The notes beneath the pieces were generated by a model. That model did no database searches. It saw only the letters and a list, made by a program, of their open reading frames with translations, and had not been told where the DNA came from. A DNA stretch of 64,000 nucleotides, taken from NCBI GenBank assembly GCA_029945445.1, contig JAQSCO010000057.1, positions 294,985 through 358,984 of the forward strand, in the 5' to 3' direction. A program made the position numbers and the translations under genes. Shown one piece after another: positions 40,938-51,536 of this stretch. Source of the stretch: Lacunisphaera sp. (GTDB lineage Bacteria; Verrucomicrobiota; Verrucomicrobiia; Opitutales; Opitutaceae). Every line of letters begins with the position of its first letter. Positions within the stretch are counted from its first letter, which is position 1.

Positions 40938-41288
40938 TGGTGGAGGTGAGGGGAGTTGAACCCCTGTGTCCCTGGCCTTCACGCGCCGCATCTACCTGTG
41001 TAGCGTCTGATTGGATCTCACCTCGGGGGCGCGATGACGCACGCTCCTCCCTCAGCCAGCCGTGGTTGAAGATACCACGGTGACGTCACGACGGCCGTCA
41101 CCGCTATTCCTGCTGTCGACGCTCCTAGCCACTAGCAGGTGTCATGGTAGGAACGTGGCTACGTTAAGCAGCCAGGGGCATTTCTTCGAATGTGCCGTTT
41201 GTTTGTTTTGAAGAGGGATTAACGAGAGACCTTCACTCTCGACAGGCAACGGCGCGCTCCAACCAAGGGTCGAATCCGGAACACCCCC
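40938..41288 (-). ncRNA. ssrA: tmRNA
   Basis: Rescues stalled ribosomes by trans-translation. The 3' end reads CACCTCCACCA (CCA encoded, ending at 40938), preceded by a T-arm GGGGTTCAACTCCCC. The 5' end starts GGGGGTGTTCCGGATTCGAC (from 41288), and its first seven bases pair with the 3' CACCTCC, including one G-U pair. Length is about 351 bases. The tag reading frame ends with TAA at 41166-41164 and reads back as NGTFEEMPLAA; the exact resume codon (ACA or AAC, around 41200) is not certain. A dyad GATTGCG-GAG-CGCAATC (41316-41332) lies in the promoter area. Confidence 0.95.
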
Positions 41289-41526
41289 GAAAATGATTTC
41301 GGACTGCCGACAGACGATTGCGGAGCGCAATCAAAGAACTGGGAGGCGCAAGCTGCCACATCGCGGCGGGAATGCAAGCCGGCGGCGGGGGTGGCGGCGG
41401 GGGCCGCTTAATCCCAAAGTGTTAAATGGACTCTTCGGCCCCGCCGCCGGTTGACTGTGGCCCCGCGCGGGAGGAGGTTGCTCCCCGATCCACCCCGCCT
41501 GCGCGCGCCTTCCGCGCCTCATTCCC

Positions 41527-43428
41527 ATGTCCCAAGCCACGCCGGAACCACCCGCCTCTCCTGAGGAGACCAAGTCGGTCATTGATATGTCGAAGATGAG
41601 CGAGGGGCAGCGGGCCGCGCTCCAGGTCACCGAGGCGGCGCGCGAGTCGCATGACGACCTCAGCTTTGTCGCCCATCTCTTCATGGGCCGCTGGCGGCCG
41701 GACAAGATCGCCCCGCTCACGGCCGTCGATGCCGAGGAGAAGATCCGGGCGGACAAGTTCCTCGCGGAACTCGCGGCGTTCCTGCGCGCGAAGGTCGACG
41801 GCGACCTGATCGACCGCATCGGGGAGATCCCGGACGAGGTCATGGCCGGCTTGGCGCGGCTCGGCTGCTATGGCATCAAGGTCCCGCCGCAATACGGCGG
41901 GCTTGGCTTCTCGCAGACCACCTACTGCCGGGCCTGCCAGCTGATCGCCAGCCATTGCACGAACACCTTCGCCCATCTTTCCATCCACCAGTCGGTCGGC
42001 GTGCCCCAGCCGCTGATGCTGTTCGGCACGGAGGAGCAGAAACGGAAGTTCCTGCCGCGCGTCGCGGCGGGGGAGATCTCAGCCTTCGCGCTCACCGAGG
42101 CGGGCGTCGGCTCCGATCCGGCGCGCATGACCACGCGGGCCGTGCCGACGGAGGACGGCGAGGATTTCCTGATCACCGGCGAGAAACTCTGGTGCTCCAA
42201 CGGCACGCGCGCCGGCCTGCTCATCGTCGCCGCGCAGACGCCCCCGAAGCTGGTCGACGGCAAGCCGCGCACCCAGATCACCACCTTTGTCGTCGAGGCG
42301 AAGGCCCCGGGAGTCGAGGTTCTCCACCGCAGCCAGTTCATGGGCCACCGGGCGATCTACAACGGCGTGATGCGCTTCACCAACGTCCGCGTGCCCCGGG
42401 CCAACATCGTCGGGGGCGAGGGCCGCGGCCTCAAGGTCGCGCTCACGACGCTCAACGCCGGCCGGCTCTCCATCCCGGCGGCCAGCATCGGCGTGACCAA
42501 GCGCTGCCTGCAGATCGCACGCGAGTGGGGGGCGGTCCGCATCCAGTGGGGCGTGCCGATCGGGCAGCACGCGGCCGTCGCGGAGAAAATTCGCCGCATC
42601 GCGGCGCACGCCTTCGCGATGGAGGCCATGCTCACCACGACCTGCCGCATCGTCGACCGGGACAAGAAAGCCGATATCCGCCTCGAGGCCGCCATGTGCA
42701 AGATGTGGGGCACCGAGAAGGCCTGGATGTGCCTCGACGACCTGATGCAGATCCGCGGCGGCCGCGGCTACGAGACCGAGCAGTCGCTCCTCGCCCGCGG
42801 GGAGAAGCCCTATCCCGTCGAGCGCCTGATGCGCGACAACCGCGTCACGACCATTTTCGAGGGCTCGTCCGAGATCATGCGGCTCTTCATCATGCGTGAG
42901 GCCCTCGACCCACATCTGAAGGTCGCCGGCATCGCCCTCAACTCCGAACGCCCCTGGGGCGAGCGGATCAAGAGCGCCATCCGCTCCGCCGGCTTCTATC
43001 TCTTCTGGTATCCGCAACAGTGGCTGCCCGTCTTTGGCGCCGCGCCGGAGGGGATGCACCCGCGCCTCGCGGATCACCTGGGCGAGGTGGCGTCTTTGAG
43101 CCGCCGGATGGCCCGCACGCTATTCCACCAGATGGTGCTCCACGGGGTGAAGCTGGAGAAACGACAGGTGCAGCTCGCCCGCCTCGCGGACATCGGCACC
43201 GACCTCTTCGCCATCGCCGCCGCCTGCGTCTATGCGCAAAAGCTGCTCCAGGACGGCGAAGCCGAGGGCAAGGTCCTCATGCTGGTGGACGATTTCCGGG
43301 CCCAGGCACTCATCCGCGTGGAGCAGAATTTCCGGGGGATCGGGCACAACGCCGACCAGCACGGCTACGACCTCGCCCAGCAGGTGCTTGCCGGCGAACA
43401 CCAATGGGTAGAACGTGGCATTGTCTAA
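41527..43428 (+). CDS. Acyl-CoA dehydrogenase (long form)
   Basis: FAD enzyme of 633 residues that makes the alpha-beta double bond in acyl-CoAs. Acyl-CoA dehydrogenase blocks: GCYGIKVPPQYGGLGFSQTTY, ISAFALTEAGVGSDPARMTTRA, LITGEKLWCSNGTRAG, MRFTNVRVPRANIVGGEGRGLKVAL, MQIRGGRGYETEQSL, and the base Glu in RVTTIFEGSSEIMRLFIMREA. An extra N-terminal 80 residues and a C-terminal helical domain of about 170 residues set it apart from the 380-residue class and resemble very-long-chain or FadE-type enzymes. It heads a plus-strand group with etfA and the ETF:quinone oxidoreductase genes. Confidence 0.9.
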   Translation: MSQATPEPPASPEETKSVIDMSKMSEGQRAALQVTEAARESHDDLSFVAHLFMGRWRPDKIAPLTAVDAEEKIRADKFLAELAAFLRAKVDGDLIDRIGEIPDEVMAGLARLGCYGIKVPPQYGGLGFSQTTYCRACQLIASHCTNTFAHLSIHQSVGVPQPLMLFGTEEQKRKFLPRVAAGEISAFALTEAGVGSDPARMTTRAVPTEDGEDFLITGEKLWCSNGTRAGLLIVAAQTPPKLVDGKPRTQITTFVVEAKAPGVEVLHRSQFMGHRAIYNGVMRFTNVRVPRANIVGGEGRGLKVALTTLNAGRLSIPAASIGVTKRCLQIAREWGAVRIQWGVPIGQHAAVAEKIRRIAAHAFAMEAMLTTTCRIVDRDKKADIRLEAAMCKMWGTEKAWMCLDDLMQIRGGRGYETEQSLLARGEKPYPVERLMRDNRVTTIFEGSSEIMRLFIMREALDPHLKVAGIALNSERPWGERIKSAIRSAGFYLFWYPQQWLPVFGAAPEGMHPRLADHLGEVASLSRRMARTLFHQMVLHGVKLEKRQVQLARLADIGTDLFAIAAACVYAQKLLQDGEAEGKVLMLVDDFRAQALIRVEQNFRGIGHNADQHGYDLAQQVLAGEHQWVERGIV

Positions 43429-43473
43429 GGCGGAGCGCGCCGACAGGTTTCCCTCCGCCCGCCTGATATCCCC

Positions 43474-44445
43474 ATGCAGAAGATTCTCGTCATCGCGGAA
43501 CAAGACCAGGGCCAGCTCAAGCTGGCGAGTTTCTCGGCCGCCGGTTTCGCCGCCCAGGTCAGCGCCGGCCGCGGCGGATCCTTCGACATCCTGCTGCTCG
43601 GTTCCGGGCTCGGCGCCGCGGCCGAGGCGCTCCGCCATGCGGGGGCGGCGGCCGTCCTTTGCGCCGACCATCCCGATCTGGCTCATCCGCTGGCCGACCG
43701 TTACGCGCAGGTGATTGCCGACACGGTCCGCGCCCGCGGCGCCACGCTGGTGGTCGCCGCGACCTCCACTTTCAGCAAGGACATCCTCCCGCGGGCGGCG
43801 GCGCTGCTCGACGCCGGGATGCTCAGCGACGTCATCGGGGTGGAAGCCGGGGCCGCCGGCCTCACGTTCCGCCGCGTGATGTTCGCCGGCAACGTGGTCG
43901 CCACCGTGCAGCTGGACGGCGACATCAAGTTCGTCGCGGTGCGCAGTTCGGCCTTTGCCGCCCCGGCTCCGACGGCCGCCCCATCGCCCGTCGAAGCCGT
44001 GGCCGTGGACGCCGCCAAGCTGCCCCGCCTGGCCACTTTCCTCGGCCGCGAGACGAAGGCCAGCGCCCGGCCTGACGCCACAGAGGCGCGGATCATCGTG
44101 TCCGGCGGCCGGGCGCTCAAGAACACCGAGGATTTCGAGCGCCTCGTGGGCGGCCTCGCGGACGTGCTGGGCGCGGCCGTCGGCTCCTCGCGCGCACTGG
44201 TCGATGCCGGTATCACGGCCAATTCTCTGCAGATCGGGCAGACCGGCAAGATCGTGGCGCCCGACCTCTATATTGCCGTCGGGATTTCCGGCGCCATCCA
44301 GCACATGGCCGGCATGAAGGACACGAAGGTGATCGCCGCCATCAACAAGGACGCCGAGGCCCCCATTTTCGAGGTCGCCGACTACGGGCTCGTGGCCGAC
44401 GTCTACGAGGCCGTGCCCGAATTGATCCAGAAACTGCGCCAGTGA
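43474..44445 (+). CDS. etfA: Electron transfer flavoprotein subunit alpha
   Basis: The alpha subunit binds FAD and accepts electrons from acyl-CoA dehydrogenases. Length is 323 residues. The FAD domain is clear: [41 protein letters not shown], then [65 protein letters not shown]. Its partner etfB is not adjacent; it lies about 5 kb away on the opposite strand. The stop overlaps the GTG of the next gene (GTGA), a sign of translational coupling to the membrane oxidoreductase. Confidence 0.95.
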   Translation: MQKILVIAEQDQGQLKLASFSAAGFAAQVSAGRGGSFDILLLGSGLGAAAEALRHAGAAAVLCADHPDLAHPLADRYAQVIADTVRARGATLVVAATSTFSKDILPRAAALLDAGMLSDVIGVEAGAAGLTFRRVMFAGNVVATVQLDGDIKFVAVRSSAFAAPAPTAAPSPVEAVAVDAAKLPRLATFLGRETKASARPDATEARIIVSGGRALKNTEDFERLVGGLADVLGAAVGSSRALVDAGITANSLQIGQTGKIVAPDLYIAVGISGAIQHMAGMKDTKVIAAINKDAEAPIFEVADYGLVADVYEAVPELIQKLRQ

Positions 44446-45737
44446 CCCCGACCCGCGAGACCTTCGGGAACATTCCCCTGTCCTCCCAGCTTGCGTTCTA
44501 CGGGCTGGCGATGGTCGCCATGGGGATTTTCTGCTGGGGGGTCTGGCGCCGCTGGAAACTCTGGCGGCTGGGCACGCCAATCGCCTTCCGCGAGCTGATC
44601 AGCGGCAACCTGGCCGCGGTCTGGAAAAAAATCCGCCCGGGCGCGCGGCGGGTGGTGGTCGACGCCGGCGCGCAGCAACGCGTGCGCGGGCACGGCCTCG
44701 GCACCGTGGCGCATGTCAGCCTCTACGTCGGCTTCATGGCCCTGCTGGCCGGCACGACGCTGCTCGAGGCCGACAACATTCTTTCCCACGTCTCCGGGGC
44801 GCTGAAGTTTCATCGCGGCCTTTACTACGTTATCTACGAATACACGCTGGATGTGCTTGGGCTGGCGTTCCTGGCCGGCACGCTGTTCTTCTGCTGGCGC
44901 CGGCTGCGCCGGCCGGCCGCGCTGGGTCACCGGCCGACCGACTGGTATGTGCTCGTGTCCTTCCTCGCAATCGGGGTGACCGGCTATCTCGTCGAGGCGC
45001 TGCGCATCCTCTGGTCGCAGCCGACCGGGATCACGGCGCACTGCTCGCCGGTCGGACTCTGGCTCGCCGGCATTTTCGACGGCCTCACCGTGAGCGCAAC
45101 GCGCCGCGCGCACTTCGCCGTCTGGTGGATCCACTCCTTCCTCGTCTTCGGCTTCATCGCCTCGATCCCCTTCACGCGGCTCTTCCATTTCATCGCCGGG
45201 CCCATGAACATTTTCCTGGCGGCGCCCAGCCTCGGTCAGCTGGCGCCTGTGACGATGGAAGAAGTCGAGCAAACCGGCCGGGTCGGCCCGAGCGACATCC
45301 GCCATTTCTCACGGCAGCAGCTCCTCAGTCTCGATGCCTGCATGGAGTGCGGCCGCTGCGAGGAGGTCTGCCCGGCCTTCGCCACGGCCAAGCCCCTTTC
45401 GCCCAAGCGCGTGGTGCAGGACCTCAAGGGCCTCATGGAGGCCACCGGCGCGGCGCTCGCGGCCGGCAAGACGGAGGGGCCGGCGCTCCACGAGACCACC
45501 ATTGCCGCCGAAACGCTCTGGAGCTGCACGGCCTGCAGCGCCTGCGTGAACGTCTGCCCCGTCCGCATCGACCAACTGGCCCTGATCATCGGCCTGCGCC
45601 GGCATCTGGTCGCCGAAGGCGGACTTAGCGGCACCGCCGCCACGGCCTTGCGCCGGATGCAGTCCAACGGTAATCCTTGGGGCCTGCCCCCCGTCGAGCG
45701 CGCCAACTGGCGTGACGGCCTCGCGGCAAAATCCTGA
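44442..45737 (+). CDS. Membrane subunit of an EtfD/EMO-type ETF:quinone oxidoreductase
   Basis: A 431-residue protein with two parts. The first 280 residues hold about five transmembrane helices resembling the NarI/nitrate-reductase gamma domain (haem-binding His candidates in HVSLYVGF, FHRGLYY and WWIHSFLVFGF). The rest is a cytoplasmic domain with two [4Fe-4S] motifs, CMECGRCEEVCP and CTACSACVNVCP, as in heterodisulfide-reductase-like proteins. It starts with GTG overlapping the etfA stop. With the next gene it makes up the parts of the one-chain ETF:menaquinone oxidoreductase known in mycobacteria and syntrophs. The likely role is to pass electrons from reduced ETF to the quinone pool. Confidence 0.82.
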   Translation: MTPTRETFGNIPLSSQLAFYGLAMVAMGIFCWGVWRRWKLWRLGTPIAFRELISGNLAAVWKKIRPGARRVVVDAGAQQRVRGHGLGTVAHVSLYVGFMALLAGTTLLEADNILSHVSGALKFHRGLYYVIYEYTLDVLGLAFLAGTLFFCWRRLRRPAALGHRPTDWYVLVSFLAIGVTGYLVEALRILWSQPTGITAHCSPVGLWLAGIFDGLTVSATRRAHFAVWWIHSFLVFGFIASIPFTRLFHFIAGPMNIFLAAPSLGQLAPVTMEEVEQTGRVGPSDIRHFSRQQLLSLDACMECGRCEEVCPAFATAKPLSPKRVVQDLKGLMEATGAALAAGKTEGPALHETTIAAETLWSCTACSACVNVCPVRIDQLALIIGLRRHLVAEGGLSGTAATALRRMQSNGNPWGLPPVERANWRDGLAAKS

Positions 45738-45738
45738 C

Positions 45739-46518
45739 ATGAGCACTCCCGCCGCCCCGACCTGCCAGGAAAATCCCTCCTTCGAAATCCTCTACTGGGT
45801 CGGCTGCGCCGCGGCCTACGACCGCCGCGCCCAGCGCATTGCCCGGGCGATGGTCCGGCTGCTCCAGCACGCCAAGGTCAATTTCGCGATCCTGGGAAAG
45901 GAGGAGAAATGCACCGGAGACTCCGCGCGCCGGCTCGGCGACGAGTTTCTCTTCCAGGAACTCGCCACCGCCAACATCGCCACGCTCGCGAAATACAACG
46001 TGAAGCGCATCGTCGCCCACTGCCCGCACTGTGTGAACGCGCTGCTCAAGGACTATGCGCAGTTCGGCGGCAGCTACGAGGTCGTGCACCACAGCCAGTT
46101 GCTCGCCGACTTGATCCGCGCGGGCCGGCTGCCGGCCTTTCCCGGGGTCGCGGCCGGTCCGGGGGGCGCCGTCACCTACCACGACCCGTGCTACCTCGCC
46201 CGCGTGAACGGCATCCACGAGGCGCCGCGCGAAGTGCTTCAGGCCGCCCTGGGTGGTGCGTCGCTCTGCGAGATGAAGCGCAACCGCGCCGGCACCTCCT
46301 GCTGCGGCGCCGGCGGCGGGCGCATGTGGATGGAGGAAAATCCGCAGCAGCGCGTGTCGACCGAGCGGGCCAAGGAGGCCCTCGCCACGGGTGCGAAAAC
46401 CGTCGCGACCGGCTGTCCGTTCTGCCTCACGATGATGGCCGACGGCGTCGCGGCCAACGGCGCCGAGACCCGCGTTTTGGACCTGGCCGAACTGCTCGTC
46501 GAACGACTCGGCCTCTGA
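45739..46518 (+). CDS. CCG-domain subunit of the EtfD/EMO-type oxidoreductase
   Basis: A 259-residue cytoplasmic protein with two cysteine-rich CCG domains, as in HdrB/HdrD and GlpC. The first is the variant form GKEEKCTGDSARRLGDEFLF followed by AHCPHCVN; the CTGD variant is what I associate with ETF:quinone oxidoreductases. The second is canonical: TYHDPCYLARVN, AGTSCCGAGGGRMW and ATGCPFCLTMM. In known EMO proteins these domains are fused to the membrane part, while here a TGA stop followed one base later by ATG separates them. It probably binds a noncubane Fe-S cluster and docks ETF. Confidence 0.8.
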   Translation: MSTPAAPTCQENPSFEILYWVGCAAAYDRRAQRIARAMVRLLQHAKVNFAILGKEEKCTGDSARRLGDEFLFQELATANIATLAKYNVKRIVAHCPHCVNALLKDYAQFGGSYEVVHHSQLLADLIRAGRLPAFPGVAAGPGGAVTYHDPCYLARVNGIHEAPREVLQAALGGASLCEMKRNRAGTSCCGAGGGRMWMEENPQQRVSTERAKEALATGAKTVATGCPFCLTMMADGVAANGAETRVLDLAELLVERLGL

Positions 46519-46560
46519 CCCGCATTTTTCCAGAACCGGAAAACTCCAACCTCCCCTCCG

Positions 46561-48345
46561 ATGGCCGATCAAAAAGAACTCCCTGCGCACCTGACCGGTG
46601 GAGTTTTTCTGCTCGCCGAGACCAAAACCGAGCACGTTTTCACGCCGGAGGACTTGTCCGGCGAGGAACGCGAGATGGCGGCGACAGCGGAAAAATTCAT
46701 GGACAAGGAAGTCTTTCCGCGGCTCGAGGCGCTCGAGCAGCAGGAAGAGGGGCTGGCGTTGAAAATTTTCCGTCAGGCGGGCGAGCTCGGCCTGCTCGGC
46801 CTGGAGGTGCCCGAGGAACATAACGGTCTCGGGGTCGGCAAGGTCGCGGCCCTCGGGGTTGCGGAACAATTGAACCGGCTCGGGGGGTTCGGGATCACCT
46901 GCGGGGCGCACAGCGGCATCGGCACGTGCCCGATCACCTATTTCGGGACCAGCGCGCAGAAGGCGAAATACCTCCCGCGGCTCGCCACCGGCGAGACAAT
47001 GGCGGCCTATTGCCTGAGCGAGGCCGGCTCCGGTTCCGATGCCCTCGGCCTCAAGACCAGGGCGGTGCTCTCCGCCGACAAGACCCACTATGTCCTCAAC
47101 GGCGCGAAAATGTGGATCACCAACGCCGCGTGGGCTGGGGTCTTCATTGTCTTCGCCAAGGTGGACGGCGAGCACGTCACCGCCTTCATCGTCGAAAGCA
47201 CCTTTCCCGGTGTCACCACCGGCCGCGAGGAGCACAAGCTCGGCCTGAAAACCTCCTCCACCCGGCGCGTCATCCTCGAGGACGCGCGGGTGCCGGCGGA
47301 AAACCTGCTGGGCGAAATCGGCAAGGGCGCCTACATCGCTTTGAACATCCTCAACCTCGGCCGGTTCGCGCTAGGGGCGAGCACGCTGGGCGCCGCCAAG
47401 GATCTTCTGCGCGGCGCCGTGAAGTATGCCGGCGAACGCCAGCAGTTCGGGCGGCCCATCGCCTCCTTCGGCCTGATCCGGCACAAGCTGGGAGAAATGG
47501 CCGCGCGCATCCACGCCCTCGAAAGCGCGGCCTACCGCACCGCCCGGCAGCTGGACGAGGTCAAGGCCACCGGCGATGTCATCTATGCAACCAAGGCCGG
47601 GTTCCCGCGCTTCATCGAGGAATTCGCCCTCGAGTGCTCCGTGGTGAAGGTCGCGGGCAGCGAGATCCTCACCTTTGTGGCCGACGAGGCCCTGCAGATC
47701 CACGGGGGCTACGGCTTCACCGAGGAGTTCGCTCCCGCTCGCGGCACACGCGACGCGCGCATCAACCGCATCTTCGAGGGCACGAACGAAATCAACCGCC
47801 TCTTCATTCCCGTCAACCTGCTCCGCCGCGCCCAGCGCGGCCGGCTCGAGCTGAAGGCGGCGACCGCCGCCGCGCTCACCGCCGCCCCGGCGGCCGCCGG
47901 GACGGACGATCTGGACTCCGCCCGCCGGGCTTTGGGTTGCGCCAAGCAGGCCCTGCTCCTTCTCCTTGACTGTGCGCACCGGCAGTTCGGCGAGCAACTT
48001 GGTCGCGAGCAGGAGATCCTCGCCGTGCTGAGCGATATCGTGATCGACCTTTTCCTCAGCGAGAGCGCCGTGCTGCGCGCGCTCAAGCTCCGGGGCCGCG
48101 GGCCCAACGCCGCGACGCACGCCGACCTCGCGCTGATCTTCGTCAACGACAGTCTGGCCCGCATGGAAAATCGCGCCCGGGATGCGCTCGCTGCGCTGGA
48201 CGGGGACGGCGACAGCCGGCGGCAACTCGACCTCATCCGACCGCTGCTCCACTGGACGCCGCTCAACGCCATCGCCCTGCGCCGCCGCATCGCCGACCGC
48301 CTCGGCACCGTCGGTAGTTATCCCGCCCTCATTGCGATGAAATGA
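46561..48345 (+). CDS. Acyl-CoA dehydrogenase (FadE/VLCAD-like)
   Basis: FAD-dependent acyl-CoA dehydrogenase of 594 residues. Core motifs: [116 protein letters not shown] and the base Glu in [19 protein letters not shown]. The C-terminal 170 residues form the helical extension of very-long-chain and Bacillus FadE enzymes. It lies 43 bases downstream of the CCG-domain gene in the same direction. Confidence 0.92.
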   Translation: MADQKELPAHLTGGVFLLAETKTEHVFTPEDLSGEEREMAATAEKFMDKEVFPRLEALEQQEEGLALKIFRQAGELGLLGLEVPEEHNGLGVGKVAALGVAEQLNRLGGFGITCGAHSGIGTCPITYFGTSAQKAKYLPRLATGETMAAYCLSEAGSGSDALGLKTRAVLSADKTHYVLNGAKMWITNAAWAGVFIVFAKVDGEHVTAFIVESTFPGVTTGREEHKLGLKTSSTRRVILEDARVPAENLLGEIGKGAYIALNILNLGRFALGASTLGAAKDLLRGAVKYAGERQQFGRPIASFGLIRHKLGEMAARIHALESAAYRTARQLDEVKATGDVIYATKAGFPRFIEEFALECSVVKVAGSEILTFVADEALQIHGGYGFTEEFAPARGTRDARINRIFEGTNEINRLFIPVNLLRRAQRGRLELKAATAAALTAAPAAAGTDDLDSARRALGCAKQALLLLLDCAHRQFGEQLGREQEILAVLSDIVIDLFLSESAVLRALKLRGRGPNAATHADLALIFVNDSLARMENRARDALAALDGDGDSRRQLDLIRPLLHWTPLNAIALRRRIADRLGTVGSYPALIAMK

Positions 48346-48364
48346 GGCCGGACCCCTTTACCCC

Positions 48365-49561
<1,197 letters not shown>

Positions 49562-50317
49562 CTAGAGGACCTTGGCTTCGTCGCGGAGCTTGGCGATAAG
49601 TTCGTCCACGGTCTTGACCCGTATGCCGGCCTTGCGGCCGGGCGGACGCTCCAGCTTGAGCACGCGGGTGCGGCTGGCGGCGACGACCCCGAGGGCCTCG
49701 GGGGTGATTGTCTCCAGCGGCTTTTTCTTCGCCTTCATGATGCCGGGGAGCGACACATAGCGCGGTTCGTTCAGGCGGAGATCGGCGGTGAGGATGGCGG
49801 GAAGGGTAACGGTCACCTGCTCGATGCCTGCGTCGGTCTCGCGGCTGCAGCGCGCGGTGGTCCTGCCGGCGTCCAGCTCGAGCTTGGAAACAAAGGTGAC
49901 CTGGCCCACGCCGAGCAGGCCGGCGAGCATCTGACCCGCCTGGCTGGAGTCGTCGTCGATGGCCTGCTTGCCCATGAGCACGAGCGTCGGCTGCTCCTTC
50001 CGGTAAACGGCGGCGAGGAGCTTGGCGATGCCGAGCGAGTCGAGCGACGCGCCCGATTGCACGAGAATCGCCCGGTCGGCTCCCATGGCGAGGCCCGTGC
50101 GCAGTTGTTCGGCGCATTCCTCCCCGCCGATGGTCACGACAACGATCTCCCCTGCGCCCGACTTTTCCCGCAGGCGCAGTGCCTCCTCAAGGGCGATGGA
50201 GTCGAACGGGTTCACGGAAAACTTTACCCCGTCGGTTTCAATGCCGGCCCCATCGGCGCGCACCCGGATCCGGCTGTCGGAATCAGGGACTCGTTTTAAG
50301 GGAACTAGGATTTTCAT
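49562..50317 (-). CDS. etfB: Electron transfer flavoprotein subunit beta
   Basis: AMP-binding beta subunit of ETF, 251 residues. Motifs: MKILVPLKRVPDSDSRIRV at the start, VKFSVNPFDSIALEEALRLRE, and VLMGKQAIDDDSSQAGQMLAGLLGVGQ at the AMP site, followed by LPAILTADLRLNEPRYVSLPGIMKAKKK, the EtfB signature with the lysine-rich recognition loop for dehydrogenases. It is transcribed towards the dehydrogenase cluster and not with etfA, which is uncommon. The ATG at 50317 has no clear Shine-Dalgarno. Confidence 0.95.
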   Translation of the reverse strand: MKILVPLKRVPDSDSRIRVRADGAGIETDGVKFSVNPFDSIALEEALRLREKSGAGEIVVVTIGGEECAEQLRTGLAMGADRAILVQSGASLDSLGIAKLLAAVYRKEQPTLVLMGKQAIDDDSSQAGQMLAGLLGVGQVTFVSKLELDAGRTTARCSRETDAGIEQVTVTLPAILTADLRLNEPRYVSLPGIMKAKKKPLETITPEALGVVAASRTRVLKLERPPGRKAGIRVKTVDELIAKLRDEAKVL

Positions 50318-50724
50318 GCAGATAAAAGGTCGACGGATCCGGGGAGCATGTGGGCCGATATACCCTTGGCGCCCGGATCCGGATGAAAGCCAAATGCTAG
50401 GGGGGTGCCGGGCCAGCGCAACCGTGAAGCAGGTGGGTTCGTGCGCCAGAAACTCCAGCGGCCGGTCTTCGGGCCCTTGGCGAATCTCCGACGAAGCCGC
50501 GAACCTGGCGGCGGCGGTGGGCAAGGTTTACCAGCCGCCCAGTCACCTCAACCCGCTTCCCCGATCGGCACGCGGGCTTCGCGGGTGAAATAGGTCGGGT
50601 TGGCACCCAGTCGGGTGGCGATTGATCCGCGCACCCAGGCGGACCTTCAGCCGGCGACTCACCGCGGTTTCGCGGCGAAAGTGGTGCAGGTGTTCTTCAT
50701 TCCGAAGGAGCGGGGCAACCGGCC
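50318..50724. other. 407-base gap without a supportable gene
   Basis: This stretch between etfB and the Nudix gene has only short, overlapping frames on both strands. The best are a 48-codon plus frame ending at 50739 and a minus frame ending at about 50560 that reads WVRGSIATRLGANPTYFTRE. Neither has a start signal or recognisable family. The base composition stays GC-rich. It could hold a gene remnant and the etfB promoter. No riboswitch was identified. Confidence 0.4.
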
Positions 50725-51126
50725 TTACGCGGGCTGGTAACTGGCGATCACCGGCACGTCGGCGGGCGCGAGATCGTACGTCAGCAGTTCGCCAGGTGGG
50801 ACCCAGGCGAGGGCGACGTGCTCATGCGCGTGGGGCTCGGGTGAATCCGCGGCCAGCACGCAGACGTAGGGGATCATCTCGATGACGACGCGGCCGTAGT
50901 CGAAGGGGAAGCGCGGCAGTGCGCGGGTGAGGACGACGTTGCAGCCGAGCTCCTCGCGGATTTCGCGGACGATGGCGGCGGCGGGATCCTCGCCCGGCTC
51001 GACCTTGCCGCCGGGAAATTCCCATTTGAGCGGGAGGTGCTTGTCCACCGGGCGCCGGGCGAGCAGGAGGCGGCCGTCACGCTCGATCAACGCACAGACG
51101 ACAGGGACGGGAGGGGCTTGGGTCAC
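50725..51126 (-). CDS. MutT-type Nudix hydrolase
   Basis: A 133-residue Nudix protein, close in layout to MutT (8-oxo-dGTP pyrophosphohydrolase). The Nudix box is complete: GGKVEPGEDP followed by REIREELGC, with the EExG metal ligands. It is preceded by VCALIERDGRLLLARRPVDKHLPLKWEFPGG. LAWVPPGELLTYDLAPAD near the end matches MutT as well. Sanitation of oxidised nucleotides is the likely role. It is divergent from the small membrane protein gene. Confidence 0.87.
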   Translation of the reverse strand: MTQAPPVPVVCALIERDGRLLLARRPVDKHLPLKWEFPGGKVEPGEDPAAAIVREIREELGCNVVLTRALPRFPFDYGRVVIEMIPYVCVLAADSPEPHAHEHVALAWVPPGELLTYDLAPADVPVIASYQPA

Positions 51127-51192
51127 GGCGTGCTGTTGAACAGGGAGTTGCAGGGAGCTGCAACTTTTTCCCGGCAGCCGGGTTCTTGGAAT

Positions 51193-51483
51193 ATGAAAAC
51201 TTTCCTGAAAATCTCCCTCATTGTGGTGCTGTCGCTGCTGGCGCTCAAGTTTCTCCCGCTGGTCCTGGTCGGCGCCATCGCCGGCCTGTTGATCGCCGCG
51301 GTGCTCGGCGTGGTTGGGGTCTCGCTCCTTGCCGCGTTGCTGGCAGCCCTGCTCGCGGTGGCTCTCGGACTCGCCTTCGCGCTTTCGCCCATCTGGATCC
51401 CGGTCCTGATTGTGATGGGCGCCATCAGCCTCTACAAGAAACTCGGCGACACGCCGGCGGCGCCCCCGGTCATCGCGGCCTGA
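51193..51483 (+). CDS. Small hydrophobic membrane protein
   Basis: A 96-residue, very hydrophobic protein that starts MKTFLKISLIVVLSLLALKFLPLVLVGAIAG and has three near-continuous hydrophobic stretches to about residue 80 (IWIPVLIVMGAISLYKKL). No family is recognised; it may be an envelope-stress or stability-type peptide. The ATG at 51193 is the natural start; an ORF beginning at 51037 reads antisense to the Nudix gene. Low-complexity composition means that coding is probable but not certain. Confidence 0.6.
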   Translation: MKTFLKISLIVVLSLLALKFLPLVLVGAIAGLLIAAVLGVVGVSLLAALLAALLAVALGLAFALSPIWIPVLIVMGAISLYKKLGDTPAAPPVIAA

Positions 51484-51536
51484 AAATTATATCGGCCTCC
51501 TTGCCTCCGCCCGGGGCGCCTGCTTGAATCCGCGGC

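Noticed and set aside
40938-40975. A tRNA gene, suggested by GGTTCAACTCCCC and a CCA end
   Set aside because: The remainder matches tmRNA (GGGGGTGTTCCGGATTCGAC 5' end, tag frame ending LAA), so it is the tRNA-like end of ssrA.
50401-50560. Cobalamin riboswitch-like GGTGCC...CGCAACCGT upstream of etfB
   Set aside because: The conserved B12 box and core order do not fit on either strand, and the etfB gene has no link to cobalamin.
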